From: Clostridia bacterium UC5.1-1E11
Lineage (GTDB): Bacteria > Bacillota > Clostridia > Oscillospirales > Acutalibacteraceae
NCBI GenBank assembly: GCA_001305115.1
Contig: BCAA01000001.1
Location: forward strand, 1-64,000
Direction of reading: 5' to 3'
Length of the DNA stretch: 64,000 nucleotides
Shown: piece by piece, positions 37,751 to 45,599 of the stretch
How the letters are laid out: each line of letters starts with the position of its first letter
Numbering within the stretch: position 1 is the stretch's first letter
Made by a program: the position numbers and the translations under genes
Notes under the pieces: generated by a model
Seen by the model: only the letters and a program-made list of their open reading frames with translations
What the model was told of the DNA's origin: nothing
Databases searched by the model: none

Positions 37751-40520
37751 CCTTCAGCAGCGACCGGAACTCGCTCAGTCCTTTCATATCAAATTCGCTG
37801 CCTGTGAGCTCATCAATCATATCGGCAAGCGTCGTTTCCGATGCCTTGATCTGTTCATCCAGCTCTACATAGGTCACGGCATACTTATCCGCCAGTGCCT
37901 GCACAGCCTTTTCTAGTCCAGCAATGATAGCCTCCGGCATAGCCCGCAAAGAAGCGCATAGGGGCGCAATCCATTTCAGACGCAGCAAATCCAGGACTTG
38001 CTCATCGCTCAGTCCTTCAATGGTCTCTTTGGTTTTCAGGTGCAGGGCTTCCTCGTCTTTCTTTACCTCGCTCTTAACCGTTTTTTCCTCTACCATTAGC
38101 TTTTCGGCCTGTACCATTTTCGCCTCAAAGGAATCCTCCGGGAAGGTATACGCCGCCCACAGTGCCTTGACATACGCCAAAACCTTTCCTTTTGTATAGG
38201 GCGCATTTCCCTCCACATTGACCCAGTTGACTTCCGGATGGGTATGGATGTAGTAAATCTTTTCCGCTTTTCCGGCCTTCGCGTCCAGCAGCTCCAGATA
38301 GCCCTGCAAGCCGTCCAGCTCCGGGGACGAAACATCCCCATAAATTTCCGCCAGCTTTGCCGCAAACTCCTTGGCCACAAAAGCGGTATTGTCATCGTTG
38401 AGGAATTCGCCGCGGTCGCCCTCGTCGATGGAGTCAATAATCTCGGTCAGTTCTGCCGCAATTTCATCCAGCCGAGCTTCTTTGGTTTTGAGTGCGTCGT
38501 AATCTTTTCTCAGCAGTGTAGTCTGCACCAGTTCAAAGGGGATCACATGGCCTACCCAGCCATTCTGTACCTCTTCTTCCTTGTCGCCTTTTTTCTTGAT
38601 GACCATGTTGGGGTCAACCTGCTTAGCGGCTGCAAATCCTTCGGTTTGGACAATTTCAAGATCGGTGGCGATACCTGCCCATTGATCGTCCAGCAGCTGA
38701 TACGCCTGATATTTGTCCAGCAGGGGCAGCGGCGCAATGCGGCCAAAAATATTTTGTGTGATGGTATCCTCCGTTTGAGAGATATTCAGCTCCATCATTT
38801 TTTCAATCAGTTCGCCGTTCAGATATGCGTCAAAATCAGCGAACGCAGCCTGGTGAGCGGCAACAAATGCCTGAACATCGGTGTTTCCTTCAATAGCCTC
38901 CTTGACATTTTGGACAGCTAATTGCGAATAGGGCGTTTCATCCGACGCGAACAAGCTTCCTCGCAGCTGCGGAAATGCGGACCAATAGGAAGCCATAAAG
39001 TCAATTTCGTGGTTAGGGATGCCCCCGAACATGGTGGCATAAATATCCCATGTTTCCGGGGCTTCAGAGGAATCAATGTAGCGGGGAATATTCAGGTTAT
39101 AGCCATTGCGCCGGATTTCCTCTTTGGAAACCAGCTGGGCAAACTTTTCAATCTTCTCGGGACGGGTGGCAACCGCATCCACAATTCGCTTGATATCGGA
39201 CGCCATCAGCTTATTGGTCTTACCAACCTTGGTAAACCCCTTGGAAGCGTCAATAAACAGAACATCGGATTCTTCTCGCTTCTGACGCAGCACCATAATG
39301 ATAGTGGGAATACCTGTGCCAAAGAAAATGTTGGCAGGCAGGCCGATAATCGCCTCAATGTTGTTGTTCTCAATCAGATTGCGGCGAATTTTGCCTTCTC
39401 CTTCACCCTGACCATCCGGCCCACCCAGCGCATCACCACGGAACAGAACACCATGAGGCAGAACAATGGTCATAATTCCCTCTGGCTTCAAGTGGTACAG
39501 GTCATGGAGCAGGAACGCATAGTCCGCCTTGCCTTTAGGCGCAATGCCATAACGATAACGGGGATCTGTGTCCTTATGCTTCGGGTCCCAGCGCTGGGAG
39601 TAGGGAGGATTGGAGACAACAGCATCCAGATACAGGGGATTATATTCCTGGGTCACATCGTCATACATGGGCCAGTCCTGTTCTAGGGTATCGCCGCAGC
39701 GAGTAAAGATGTTATCTGGCTTGATGCCCCGCATGACAAGGTTCATACGTGTCAGGTTATAGGTGTTTTCCTTCAACTCCTGCGCATAGTACATGATATC
39801 ATCTTTGCTCTTAGTGTACTTTGCAACGCTCTTACCGATGGTAATAAGCAGGGACCCAGAACCGCTGGTAGGATCGTAGATTTCAATTTTCTCCCGGTCT
39901 CTCAGATGGTGAGCAACGATTTCAGACATAAGCTGAGATACTTCGTGGGGGGTATAAAACTCACCAGCCTTTTTGCCAGCATTGGCCGCAAAGTTACTGA
40001 TCAGGTATTCATAAATAAAGCCCAGAACATCATAGTCCTGTTTGCCATCGGTAGGGATATCTTTGATCAGCTGAATCAGTTCGCTGATGGACTTGGTCTG
40101 GCTGCTGGTGCTGTCGCCCAGTTTGCTCAGGCCGGTTTCCAGCGTGTTAAAGATTTTGCTGAATACTTTTTTCTGTGTTTCGCTGATCAGACGGTTAAAA
40201 GCAGAAAGCGCGGTTCTCACATTGTCCACGGTGAAACTGCTGCCCTTTGCCAGCCAGGTAGAAAAGAGGTTATCGTAGGCGATAAAATACCCGAGATGCT
40301 GCTGACAATAGTCCACAAGAGGCTCATTATTTTCGTGGGCATTCTCTTTGATATCATCATCTTCATAACCGTCTTTTTTCAGAAATTCAACTTCTTTGTC
40401 GGACAGGAATTTATAAAAGATAAATCCCAAAATATAGTCCTTATATTCATTTGCTTCAATCTTGGAACGCATTCTGTTGGCGGATTCCCAGATTTTATTT
40501 GCCAGCTGTTGTTTATTCAT
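37743..40520 (-). CDS. hsdM: Type I restriction-modification DNA methyltransferase
   Basis: This N6-adenine methyltransferase of 925 residues protects host DNA. The SAM-binding motif is EIYDPTSGSGSLLITIG near residue 215 and the catalytic motif IV is AVVSNPPYSQRW near 305; the N-terminal helical domain starts QQLANKIWESANRMRSKIEA. The protein is much longer than a standard HsdM of about 500 residues: it has a 400-residue C-terminal extension ending in a coiled-coil region (SEVKKDEEALHLKTKETIEG). Long HsdM forms like this are known in Firmicutes. It is the first gene of the operon; 56 bases upstream lies the XRE gene reading the same way. Confidence 0.94.
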   Translation of the reverse strand: MNKQQLANKIWESANRMRSKIEANEYKDYILGFIFYKFLSDKEVEFLKKDGYEDDDIKENAHENNEPLVDYCQQHLGYFIAYDNLFSTWLAKGSSFTVDNVRTALSAFNRLISETQKKVFSKIFNTLETGLSKLGDSTSSQTKSISELIQLIKDIPTDGKQDYDVLGFIYEYLISNFAANAGKKAGEFYTPHEVSQLMSEIVAHHLRDREKIEIYDPTSGSGSLLITIGKSVAKYTKSKDDIMYYAQELKENTYNLTRMNLVMRGIKPDNIFTRCGDTLEQDWPMYDDVTQEYNPLYLDAVVSNPPYSQRWDPKHKDTDPRYRYGIAPKGKADYAFLLHDLYHLKPEGIMTIVLPHGVLFRGDALGGPDGQGEGEGKIRRNLIENNNIEAIIGLPANIFFGTGIPTIIMVLRQKREESDVLFIDASKGFTKVGKTNKLMASDIKRIVDAVATRPEKIEKFAQLVSKEEIRRNGYNLNIPRYIDSSEAPETWDIYATMFGGIPNHEIDFMASYWSAFPQLRGSLFASDETPYSQLAVQNVKEAIEGNTDVQAFVAAHQAAFADFDAYLNGELIEKMMELNISQTEDTITQNIFGRIAPLPLLDKYQAYQLLDDQWAGIATDLEIVQTEGFAAAKQVDPNMVIKKKGDKEEEVQNGWVGHVIPFELVQTTLLRKDYDALKTKEARLDEIAAELTEIIDSIDEGDRGEFLNDDNTAFVAKEFAAKLAEIYGDVSSPELDGLQGYLELLDAKAGKAEKIYYIHTHPEVNWVNVEGNAPYTKGKVLAYVKALWAAYTFPEDSFEAKMVQAEKLMVEEKTVKSEVKKDEEALHLKTKETIEGLSDEQVLDLLRLKWIAPLCASLRAMPEAIIAGLEKAVQALADKYAVTYVELDEQIKASETTLADMIDELTGSEFDMKGLSEFRSLLKGE

Positions 40521-40576
40521 AAAGGTGTTCTCCGATCTATTGTTATTAGTGCCCTATCCGGTGTTTCAGTATATCA

Positions 40577-41284
40577 TTACTGCCTATCTTTTGCTTTCTG
40601 TACATGTGTTTGATAGAGCTGTTTCGGCAATTCACGCAGATAGGTATTCAAGATGCCTATAGCGTTTTCCATGTGGACCTGTGAAATCAGATCATACTCC
40701 ACTGAACAATAACCGCACGCATCCAAAACTTTCTGAGCTTCTTCCATCTTTTGAATGCTTTCTTTCCGTATTTGTGCAGAGATGCCGTCCTGGGACAACT
40801 GGTACATGTAATATGCAAAAAGGCTTTTCTTAATTTTTTCCATCACACGCCTAAATTCTGCGCTAATTAGAAAATCATTAAGAATGGCCGTATCTTGAGA
40901 AACATATAGTTGTTGCCCTTCCTCACTGCTGGAGTTTTCTTTACACTGAATAAGCTCGTCAATCGCCTTATCGCACAGACCTAACTGTTCAGAAATATCG
41001 TGGTATTCCTTTTTGCGGGAGTTAGACAGCCCCAGTAGATACTCCACCGACACATCGTAAAAATCCGCAAAAGCAGTCAGATACTCGATGCTCATACTAC
41101 GGGTGCGGCCATACAGAGGATGGACTGGATCGTTGATTTCATAATTTTTGAGATTTGTATGGCTGATGTTGACACCACGCTCCGCAAGCTGCTTGGAAAG
41201 CTGTTCAAAGGACAGCTTTTTTTCTTTGCGCAGATCTTCCAGCCGCTCTTTGGTCAACGCCATCCTTGCTTCGTCATACAGCAT
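40577..41284 (-). CDS. XRE-family regulator of the defence operon
   Basis: This 235-residue protein starts at ATG 41284 with AGGAGG at good spacing. The N-terminal helix-turn-helix reads EKKLSFEQLSKQLAERGVNI, then SHTNLKNYEINDP and the typical FYDVSVEYLLGLSNSRKKEY. The C-terminal 120 residues are helical and of unknown function, perhaps for ligand binding or dimerisation. It is the first gene of the leftward set XRE-hsdM-hsdS-hsdR-kwaA-kwaB, so it may control restriction and Kiwa genes together. Several inverted repeats lie in the divergent promoter region to its right. Confidence 0.87.
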   Translation of the reverse strand: MLYDEARMALTKERLEDLRKEKKLSFEQLSKQLAERGVNISHTNLKNYEINDPVHPLYGRTRSMSIEYLTAFADFYDVSVEYLLGLSNSRKKEYHDISEQLGLCDKAIDELIQCKENSSSEEGQQLYVSQDTAILNDFLISAEFRRVMEKIKKSLFAYYMYQLSQDGISAQIRKESIQKMEEAQKVLDACGYCSVEYDLISQVHMENAIGILNTYLRELPKQLYQTHVQKAKDRQ

Positions 41285-41306
41285 GAGTTGATCCTCCTGT
41301 CTATTT

Positions 41307-41430
41307 GTAAACTATAATTTATAAGCAAATCATTTTTGAAACTAAAATAATTTATGGTTGATATACCGATTCAAGCACCTTCCTGCGGTATAATTCAATT
41401 AGAGTTTACGGTTTATGTTTATTATAAACC
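41307..41430. promoter_or_regulatory. Divergent promoter region with paired inverted repeats
   Basis: GTAAACT (41307-41313) is mirrored by AGTTTAC (41403-41409), and GGTTTAT (41410-41416) by ATAAACC (41424-41430). The stretch is AT-rich and lies between the leftward XRE gene and the rightward Cys-rich gene. These repeats are candidate operators for the XRE protein; exact promoters were not assigned. Confidence 0.5.
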
Positions 41431-41528
41431 ATAAATCTCACAAAATCAATTCTCTACATGAAATGGAGGAAAGCGCATGGAAAAATATCTGCACAAGCTG
41501 CAACCACAAAGCTGGGAGGAAAAACAAT

Positions 41529-41888
41529 TTGTCGATTCAAATGACACCCAAGCAAAGGAGAAAAGCCAATGCGCTGATTCGAAAATCTTGCTGCAATTAT
41601 GACTGCGGCAATTGTATTGCGCTGGATGATGGTGAGCCTTGTGTCTGTGTACAGAGCATCTCCTATTCTCTGTGCTGCACCTGGTTCCGGGATTGGGTTC
41701 TGCCGGGTGCTCCGGCTTTACAAGCTGAAATCACCAGTCCCAAAGGATTGAAGCGATGCGCAGAATGTGGTGCGCCGTTCCTGGCAAAGTCCAACCGCGC
41801 CAAGTATTGTCCCGATTGTGCCCGCAAGGTACACCGCCGTCAGAAAACAGCAAGTGACAGGAAACGGAGGTCGAATACGGACAAATAG
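41529..41888 (+). CDS. Cysteine-rich VLP-domain mobile-element protein
   Basis: About 119 residues. The family (Cys-rich VLP) is carried by clostridial conjugative and mobilisable elements. Seen motifs are MTPKQRRKANALIRKSCCNY and GNCIALDDGEPCVCVQSISY, then a zinc-ribbon-like RCAECGAPFLAKSNRAKYC followed by PDCARKVHRRQK. The start is uncertain: TTG 41529 has GGGAGG in front, and ATG 41541 is the alternative. A different-frame ATG at 41477 with GGAGG could be the original N-terminus if a base is missing. Function is not established; it may bind nucleic acid during element transfer. It heads a rightward set with the RepA fragment and the small protein at 42722. Confidence 0.78.
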   Translation: MSIQMTPKQRRKANALIRKSCCNYDCGNCIALDDGEPCVCVQSISYSLCCTWFRDWVLPGAPALQAEITSPKGLKRCAECGAPFLAKSNRAKYCPDCARKVHRRQKTASDRKRRSNTDK

Positions 41889-42004
41889 AGCTTCCAAAAG
41901 CCGGATATATGCTCGGTTTCCAGCCTGGCAATCATGGAGGTGAATAGCAATACCCCTTATCGCTCAGAAATCACGTTCTAATTGTCCGCATGGAGGTACC
42001 TGTC

Positions 42005-42402
42005 ATGGCAACAAAACCCTTTTACATTCATCAGAAGCCACCGGCCCAAAGTTTTATACGACTGCCCAACTTTCTGTTTGAGGCACCAAGTTTTGCTCCT
42101 TGTCAAGCGAAGCCAAACTGTTGTATGCGATGATCCTGCGTCGAACGGATTTGTCCCGCAAAAACGGATGGGCCGACGATTATGGCAAAATTTATCTGTA
42201 TTACCCCATCAACGAGGTGTGCGAACTGCTGCGCTGTGGCCGTCAAAAAGCAGTGGACACACTGCGGGAGCTGCAATATGCAGATATTGTATCCATCAAA
42301 AAGCAGGGGTGTGGAAAACCCAACCGTATCTACCCAAAACACTATGAAGCGGTTTCGAACACCGACTTCAAGAAATCCGGTTACGGAACGCCAGAAGTCT
42401 GA
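42005..42402 (+). pseudogene. Truncated RepA-type replication initiator (N-terminal domain)
   Basis: From ATG 42005 (GGAGG upstream), KPFYIHQKPPAQSFIRLPNF and LFEAPSFAP match the start of RepA_N-type replication initiator proteins of Gram-positive plasmids and conjugative elements. The frame breaks near 42100 (one T lost) and continues SSEAKLLYAMILRRTDLSRK, DDYGKIYLYYPINEVCELLR and KPNRIYPKHYEAV. After that only about 15 residues remain before a stop, so most of the usual C-terminal part is absent. It is a remnant of an autonomously replicating ancestor or element rather than a working initiator. Confidence 0.75.
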
Positions 42403-42721
42403 ATAATGAATTCGACAAGTACGGTAATCCGCTTTCTTGAAGTGTGAAAACCAGACGGTAGATAAAAAGAAAAAGATAAATATCCCCAATTTAATTCGAT
42501 TCATTCCCTTCCTATCCGAGCTATTTTGTGCGGGCTTTTCCGGTGAAAACCCCGGAAGGGAAGGGATGGGAAAGGAGCTCTATGAGAATTTTCTCAGGTT
42601 TTGAAATTATCTGTTTCCCCTCTGTGTATGGGAACAATCTTTGGCAGCTGTGTATCGCCGGGAAGGAGTGTGAGATGGACTGAGTTGAGCCGGAAAGGTT
42701 TTGCTATTGGGGCAATACACT

Positions 42722-42895
42722 ATGGCCAGCCAGGAAAAACATCAAAATCCATACGAGATCGAACTGCCACAGTCCATCATTGACTCCTTCGCCCGATTCC
42801 TCGCACCTGAAATCCAGAAATTATACGCCAGCGAAGAAGGTCGGAAGGAATTGGAAGCATGGAAAAAGAAGTATTCTGATAAAAGTGAGGAGTGA
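42722..42895 (+). CDS. Small conserved mobile-element protein (57 residues)
   Basis: The protein starts MASQEKHQNPYEIELPQSII and has a charged helical C-terminus, YASEEGRKELEAWKKKYSDK. Small proteins of this type are frequent in clostridial mobilisable elements, usually just before a relaxase or accessory gene. A degenerate copy lies at 26821-26966. The gene is followed by its own terminator. There is no strong ribosome site; GGGGC precedes at a short distance. No function can be assigned. Confidence 0.65.
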   Translation: MASQEKHQNPYEIELPQSIIDSFARFLAPEIQKLYASEEGRKELEAWKKKYSDKSEE

Positions 42896-42921
42896 AGTAA
42901 AATTCCAAGATAATATGCAAA

Positions 42922-42951
42922 GGGACGCCCTATTTCGGGGCGTCCCGTTTT
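42922..42951 (+). terminator. Intrinsic terminator
   Basis: GGGACGCCC (42922-42930) pairs with GGGCGTCCC (42938-42946) and is followed by GTTTTG. It matches in position, not sequence, the hairpin at 27027-27054. Confidence 0.78.
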
Positions 42952-43304
42952 GTCGCAGTAATGAGGAGGAACGGTTTGTTCCATGGGGGCATTTCTCACA
43001 TCTGAGATGGATAGGCGTTTTGCCTACCCGCTCATGTTCGGTGCGTCGCGTTTTGCGACGTACCAGTCGGAATCAGGGGTGTCCCTGTTTCACAGTACCT
43101 TTACGGGGGAAAGGGGTGCGAAATTTGAACACCCTTTTGGAGGGATAGTACACCACAGCTATCGTCCCGAGTAAGGGGTTTCCATTTTGGAAAACCCCTT
43201 TTGGGGAAACTTATATCGCCGGATGGGATGGTATATTGCCACCTCATAAGGGTGTAACGATTCGTCACATCCCTGCAAAGGGGGCGGCGTTTTAGCGTAC
43301 CCTT

Positions 43305-43480
43305 CAAAAGTGTTCGCAGAACACGCGGCCACAGAATGAGTTCTGTGTTCAGTGGGGTTTGGGGCATAGTACCCAACAAGCGGAAAAGTGAGTGTGTATT
43401 AACACTCGCATTGCTTGCGACAAGCTGTCTATTATGATTGGGTGCTGAATCCCAATAAGGCATAAGCATACAAAAAACCA
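43305..43480 (+). repeat. Stem-loop block, copy 3 (transfer-origin-like)
   Basis: Parts in order: TTCGCAGAACACGCGGCC, a perfect stem CACAGAA-TGAG-TTCTGTG (43330-43347), GGGGTTTGGGGC, CAACAAGC, a second stem GAGTGT...ACACTC, GCATTGCTTGCG, and a third repeat ATTGGG...CCCAAT. The same order occurs in the inverted copy at 31636-31793. Ordered inverted repeats in front of mobile-element genes suggest an origin of transfer, but no relaxase gene is in the window to support it. Confidence 0.5.
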
Positions 43481-43516
43481 GAGGGCCAAGGCACATCGCA
43501 CCTTGACCCTCTGGTT
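43472..43516 (-). terminator. Leftward terminator downstream of ssrA / next to right repeat
   Basis: AACCAGAGGG (43476-43485) pairs with CCCTCTGGTT (43507-43516); on the leftward strand it is followed by TTTTTTG. It lies about 75 bases past the tmRNA 3' end and can terminate that transcript. Confidence 0.75.
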
Positions 43517-43593
43517 CTGTTTTGACATCACAGCCACACCCTTACGGCAAAGCCGCCTTTGAAAAAGTAGGTGTTCGTGTAATGTCCATCTGG
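43515..43593. repeat. 79-bp direct repeat, right copy (candidate attachment site)
   Basis: 74 of 79 bases match 29403-29481 without gaps. The repeat ends with CCATCTGG, whose last three bases are the complement of the tmRNA CCA terminus. The distance between the two copies is 14,112 bases. Confidence 0.75.
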
Positions 43594-43939
43594 TGGAGCT
43601 GAGGAGAATCGAACTCCTGTCCGAAAATCACTTGCCCTGGCTTTCTACGAGTGTAGCCGGTGTTTTTACATTCCCTCTGTAGGACGCCCAAAGGCAGGCT
43701 TCCTACTTCAGTAGCCTTTTGGTCATGACAAGGGTAAAGGCGTTCCCCTGTTCACGTTCACCGCTCATCGACGCCTTTATCCGGGCCGCGGTGCTCCCGG
43801 TAAAGACGGCAGCCTAATTAGGCTGCGTACGCAACAGTATTGTTGTCGTTTAATTTTAAAGTTTGCGGAGTTTCAAGCGTTTCCGCGCCGCTACTCGCTT
43901 ACCAAGGTTCACAACCTCCGTCGAAACCATTGCAGCCCC
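43591..43939 (-). ncRNA. ssrA: Transfer-messenger RNA (tmRNA)
   Basis: The RNA rescues stalled ribosomes by adding a degradation tag. The 5' end GGGGCTGCAATGGTTTCGAC and the 3' end GTTCGATTCTCCTCAGCTCC plus ACCA are both canonical and form a 7-bp acceptor stem with one G-U pair. The reading frame near 43810-43850 ends NDNNTVAYAA before TAA, very like the usual ANDNN...ALAA tags; the resume codon is not assigned with certainty. Pseudoknot-forming GC stretches follow. It lies eight bases after smpB on the same strand, and CCA is encoded. The mobile island begins directly at its 3' end. Confidence 0.95.
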
Positions 43940-43947
43940 ATAATATA

Positions 43948-44412
43948 TCACCGGTTCTTTTCCTTGAGCGCCCGGTCGATGTCTCGCTTGGCCGCGCGCG
44001 CTGCAAGATCCGCGCGCTTGTCATAGAGCTTCTTACCGCGGCAAAGGCCCACCTGCACCTTTACCAGCGATCCCTTGAAATAGATCGAAAGGGGAATGAG
44101 CGAATACCCGTCCTGCTTGACCAGTCCGAACAGCCGCATGATCTCCCGCTTGTGCATCAAGAGGCGGCGCACCCGCATCGGGTCCTTATTGAATATATTG
44201 CCCTGTTCATAGGCGCTGATGTGCATCCCGTTGACAACCAACTCTCCATGGTCGATGGAACACCACGCATCTTTCAGATTGCACTGTCCTTTGCGCAGAG
44301 ATTTCACTTCGGTGCCGCACAGCTCAATGCCGGCCTCCATGCTTTCCTCCACAAAATAATCGTGAAAGGCTTTCTTATTTTGTGCGATGGTTTTTAAAGA
44401 AGCCTTCGGCAT
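43948..44412 (-). CDS. smpB: SsrA-binding protein SmpB
   Basis: This 154-residue protein binds tmRNA and brings it to the stalled ribosome. The start at ATG 44412 ([20 protein letters not shown]) has GGAGGG upstream. The family pattern is complete: [20 protein letters not shown], then [17 protein letters not shown], and [20 protein letters not shown]. The C-terminal tail [20 protein letters not shown] is the helix that enters the mRNA channel. The tmRNA gene follows directly, so the two partners are encoded together. Confidence 0.96.
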   Translation of the reverse strand: MPKASLKTIAQNKKAFHDYFVEESMEAGIELCGTEVKSLRKGQCNLKDAWCSIDHGELVVNGMHISAYEQGNIFNKDPMRVRRLLMHKREIMRLFGLVKQDGYSLIPLSIYFKGSLVKVQVGLCRGKKLYDKRADLAARAAKRDIDRALKEKNR

Positions 44413-44839
44413 AAAAAAGCCCTCCTTCCGCTTCTTCTGTGGTCTTATAGCATAGCATATTTTGACTTGTCTGTCAAATTTAATTCCCCTGGAAAGGTTT
44501 CCCCAGCCTTTTACGCTCCAATAGAGAATCCAGGCCCCTACTGGAATACAGATTGGCCCTATTTTTTGCGTTCCGATCTCCAGGGATGCTTGCAAGGAAC
44601 TTCCACTATTCTCGTTCTTTTATCCCGGTCTTAAAAATCTACTCCGCGGTTCCTTGAAAAAACAGATGCAATGCGTAAAATTATGGGGAAAAGGTATCGA
44701 TGACACGCCCATGGACGGGAAACCATGAGCGCAACTCAGAAATAAAGGAGAAATAGGTCATGCGGGAGATTCGAAAGAAGAGGGCCGTCGCTACGGCAGA
44801 TACAGGGGAAAGGGTGTGATTGCGCAATTTGAAAGGAGA
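44413..44839. other. Intergenic region between smpB and the acetyltransferase
   Basis: About 430 bases. It contains promoter-like AT-rich DNA for smpB near 44450-44480 and no protein-like frame. No clear operator or RNA was found. Confidence 0.45.
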
Positions 44840-45507
44840 ATGATTATATATTCCATACCGGACCCCAATGCGGTCTTTCCGAACGCATATGGGACCACCT
44901 GTTTCCTCAAAAATGTCATCAAGGCGCCGAACATTTTGGTGGGGGACTACACATATTACGACGACCCTGTGGACCCAACCCGTTTTGAACAGAACAATGT
45001 CTTGTTCAATTGGCCGGAATTCGGCGACCGACTGTTGATTGGAAAATTTTGCTCGATTGCAAGCGGTGTGCAGTTCATTATGAACACAGCCAACCATCGC
45101 ATCAGCAGCGTCACGACCTATCCCTTCCACGTGTTTGGCGGGGCTTGGGCGGAACATACCCCGCCGCATTTGGAACAGCTTCCCTTTAAGGGCGACACCG
45201 TTGTGGGGAATGACGTGTGGATCGGCAGGAACAGCACCATCCTGCCCGGCGTCCAGATCGGGGACGGCGCCATCATCGCTGCACATTCCGTGGTGACAAA
45301 GGACGTCGGCCCCTACCAAGTGGTGGGAGGAAATCCCGCGCGTTTTCTCAAGAAACGGTTTGACGATGCACTCATCGCGCTACTTTTACAGGTCCGCTGG
45401 TGGGACTTTCCCCCGGAAAGCTGGTAGAGGTCCTTCCCCTTTTATGTGACCCGGACCTGGACTTCGTGCGGGCACAGCTCCAACAGATGCTGGAACAGCG
45501 GCCTTAA
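44840..45507 (+). CDS. Vat/CatB-like xenobiotic O-acetyltransferase, one-base frameshift
   Basis: The hexapeptide-repeat acetyltransferase family transfers acetyl from acetyl-CoA to drugs such as streptogramin A or chloramphenicol. Seen are IPDPNAVFPN at the start, NILVGDYTYYDDPVDPTRFE, then LLIGKFCSIASGVQFIMNTA with the catalytic His in NHRISSV, and left-handed beta-helix repeats GNDVWIGRNSTILPGVQIGD. The end is IAAHSVVTKDVGPYQVVGGN and PARFLKKRF. At the A run 45417-45419 one base appears lost; the other frame continues KLVEVLPLLCDPDLDFVRAQ and stops at 45507, the normal length. The start could also be GTG 44816. The substrate cannot be predicted from sequence alone. Confidence 0.86.
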
Positions 45508-45547
45508 CCGCAAAGGCTGCCGGATACAGGCGGCCGAACAGAAAGCC

Positions 45548-45597
45548 AAAACAGGGCGCAGCCGGAATTCCTTTCCGGTCTGCGCCCTGTTTTCATG
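45548..45597. terminator. Bidirectional intrinsic terminator
   Basis: AAAACAGGGCGCA (45548-45560) pairs with TGCGCCCTGTTTT (45581-45593), with an inner CCGG stem. It separates the converging acetyltransferase and ECF transporter genes and serves both. Confidence 0.9.
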
Positions 45598-45599
45598 GA

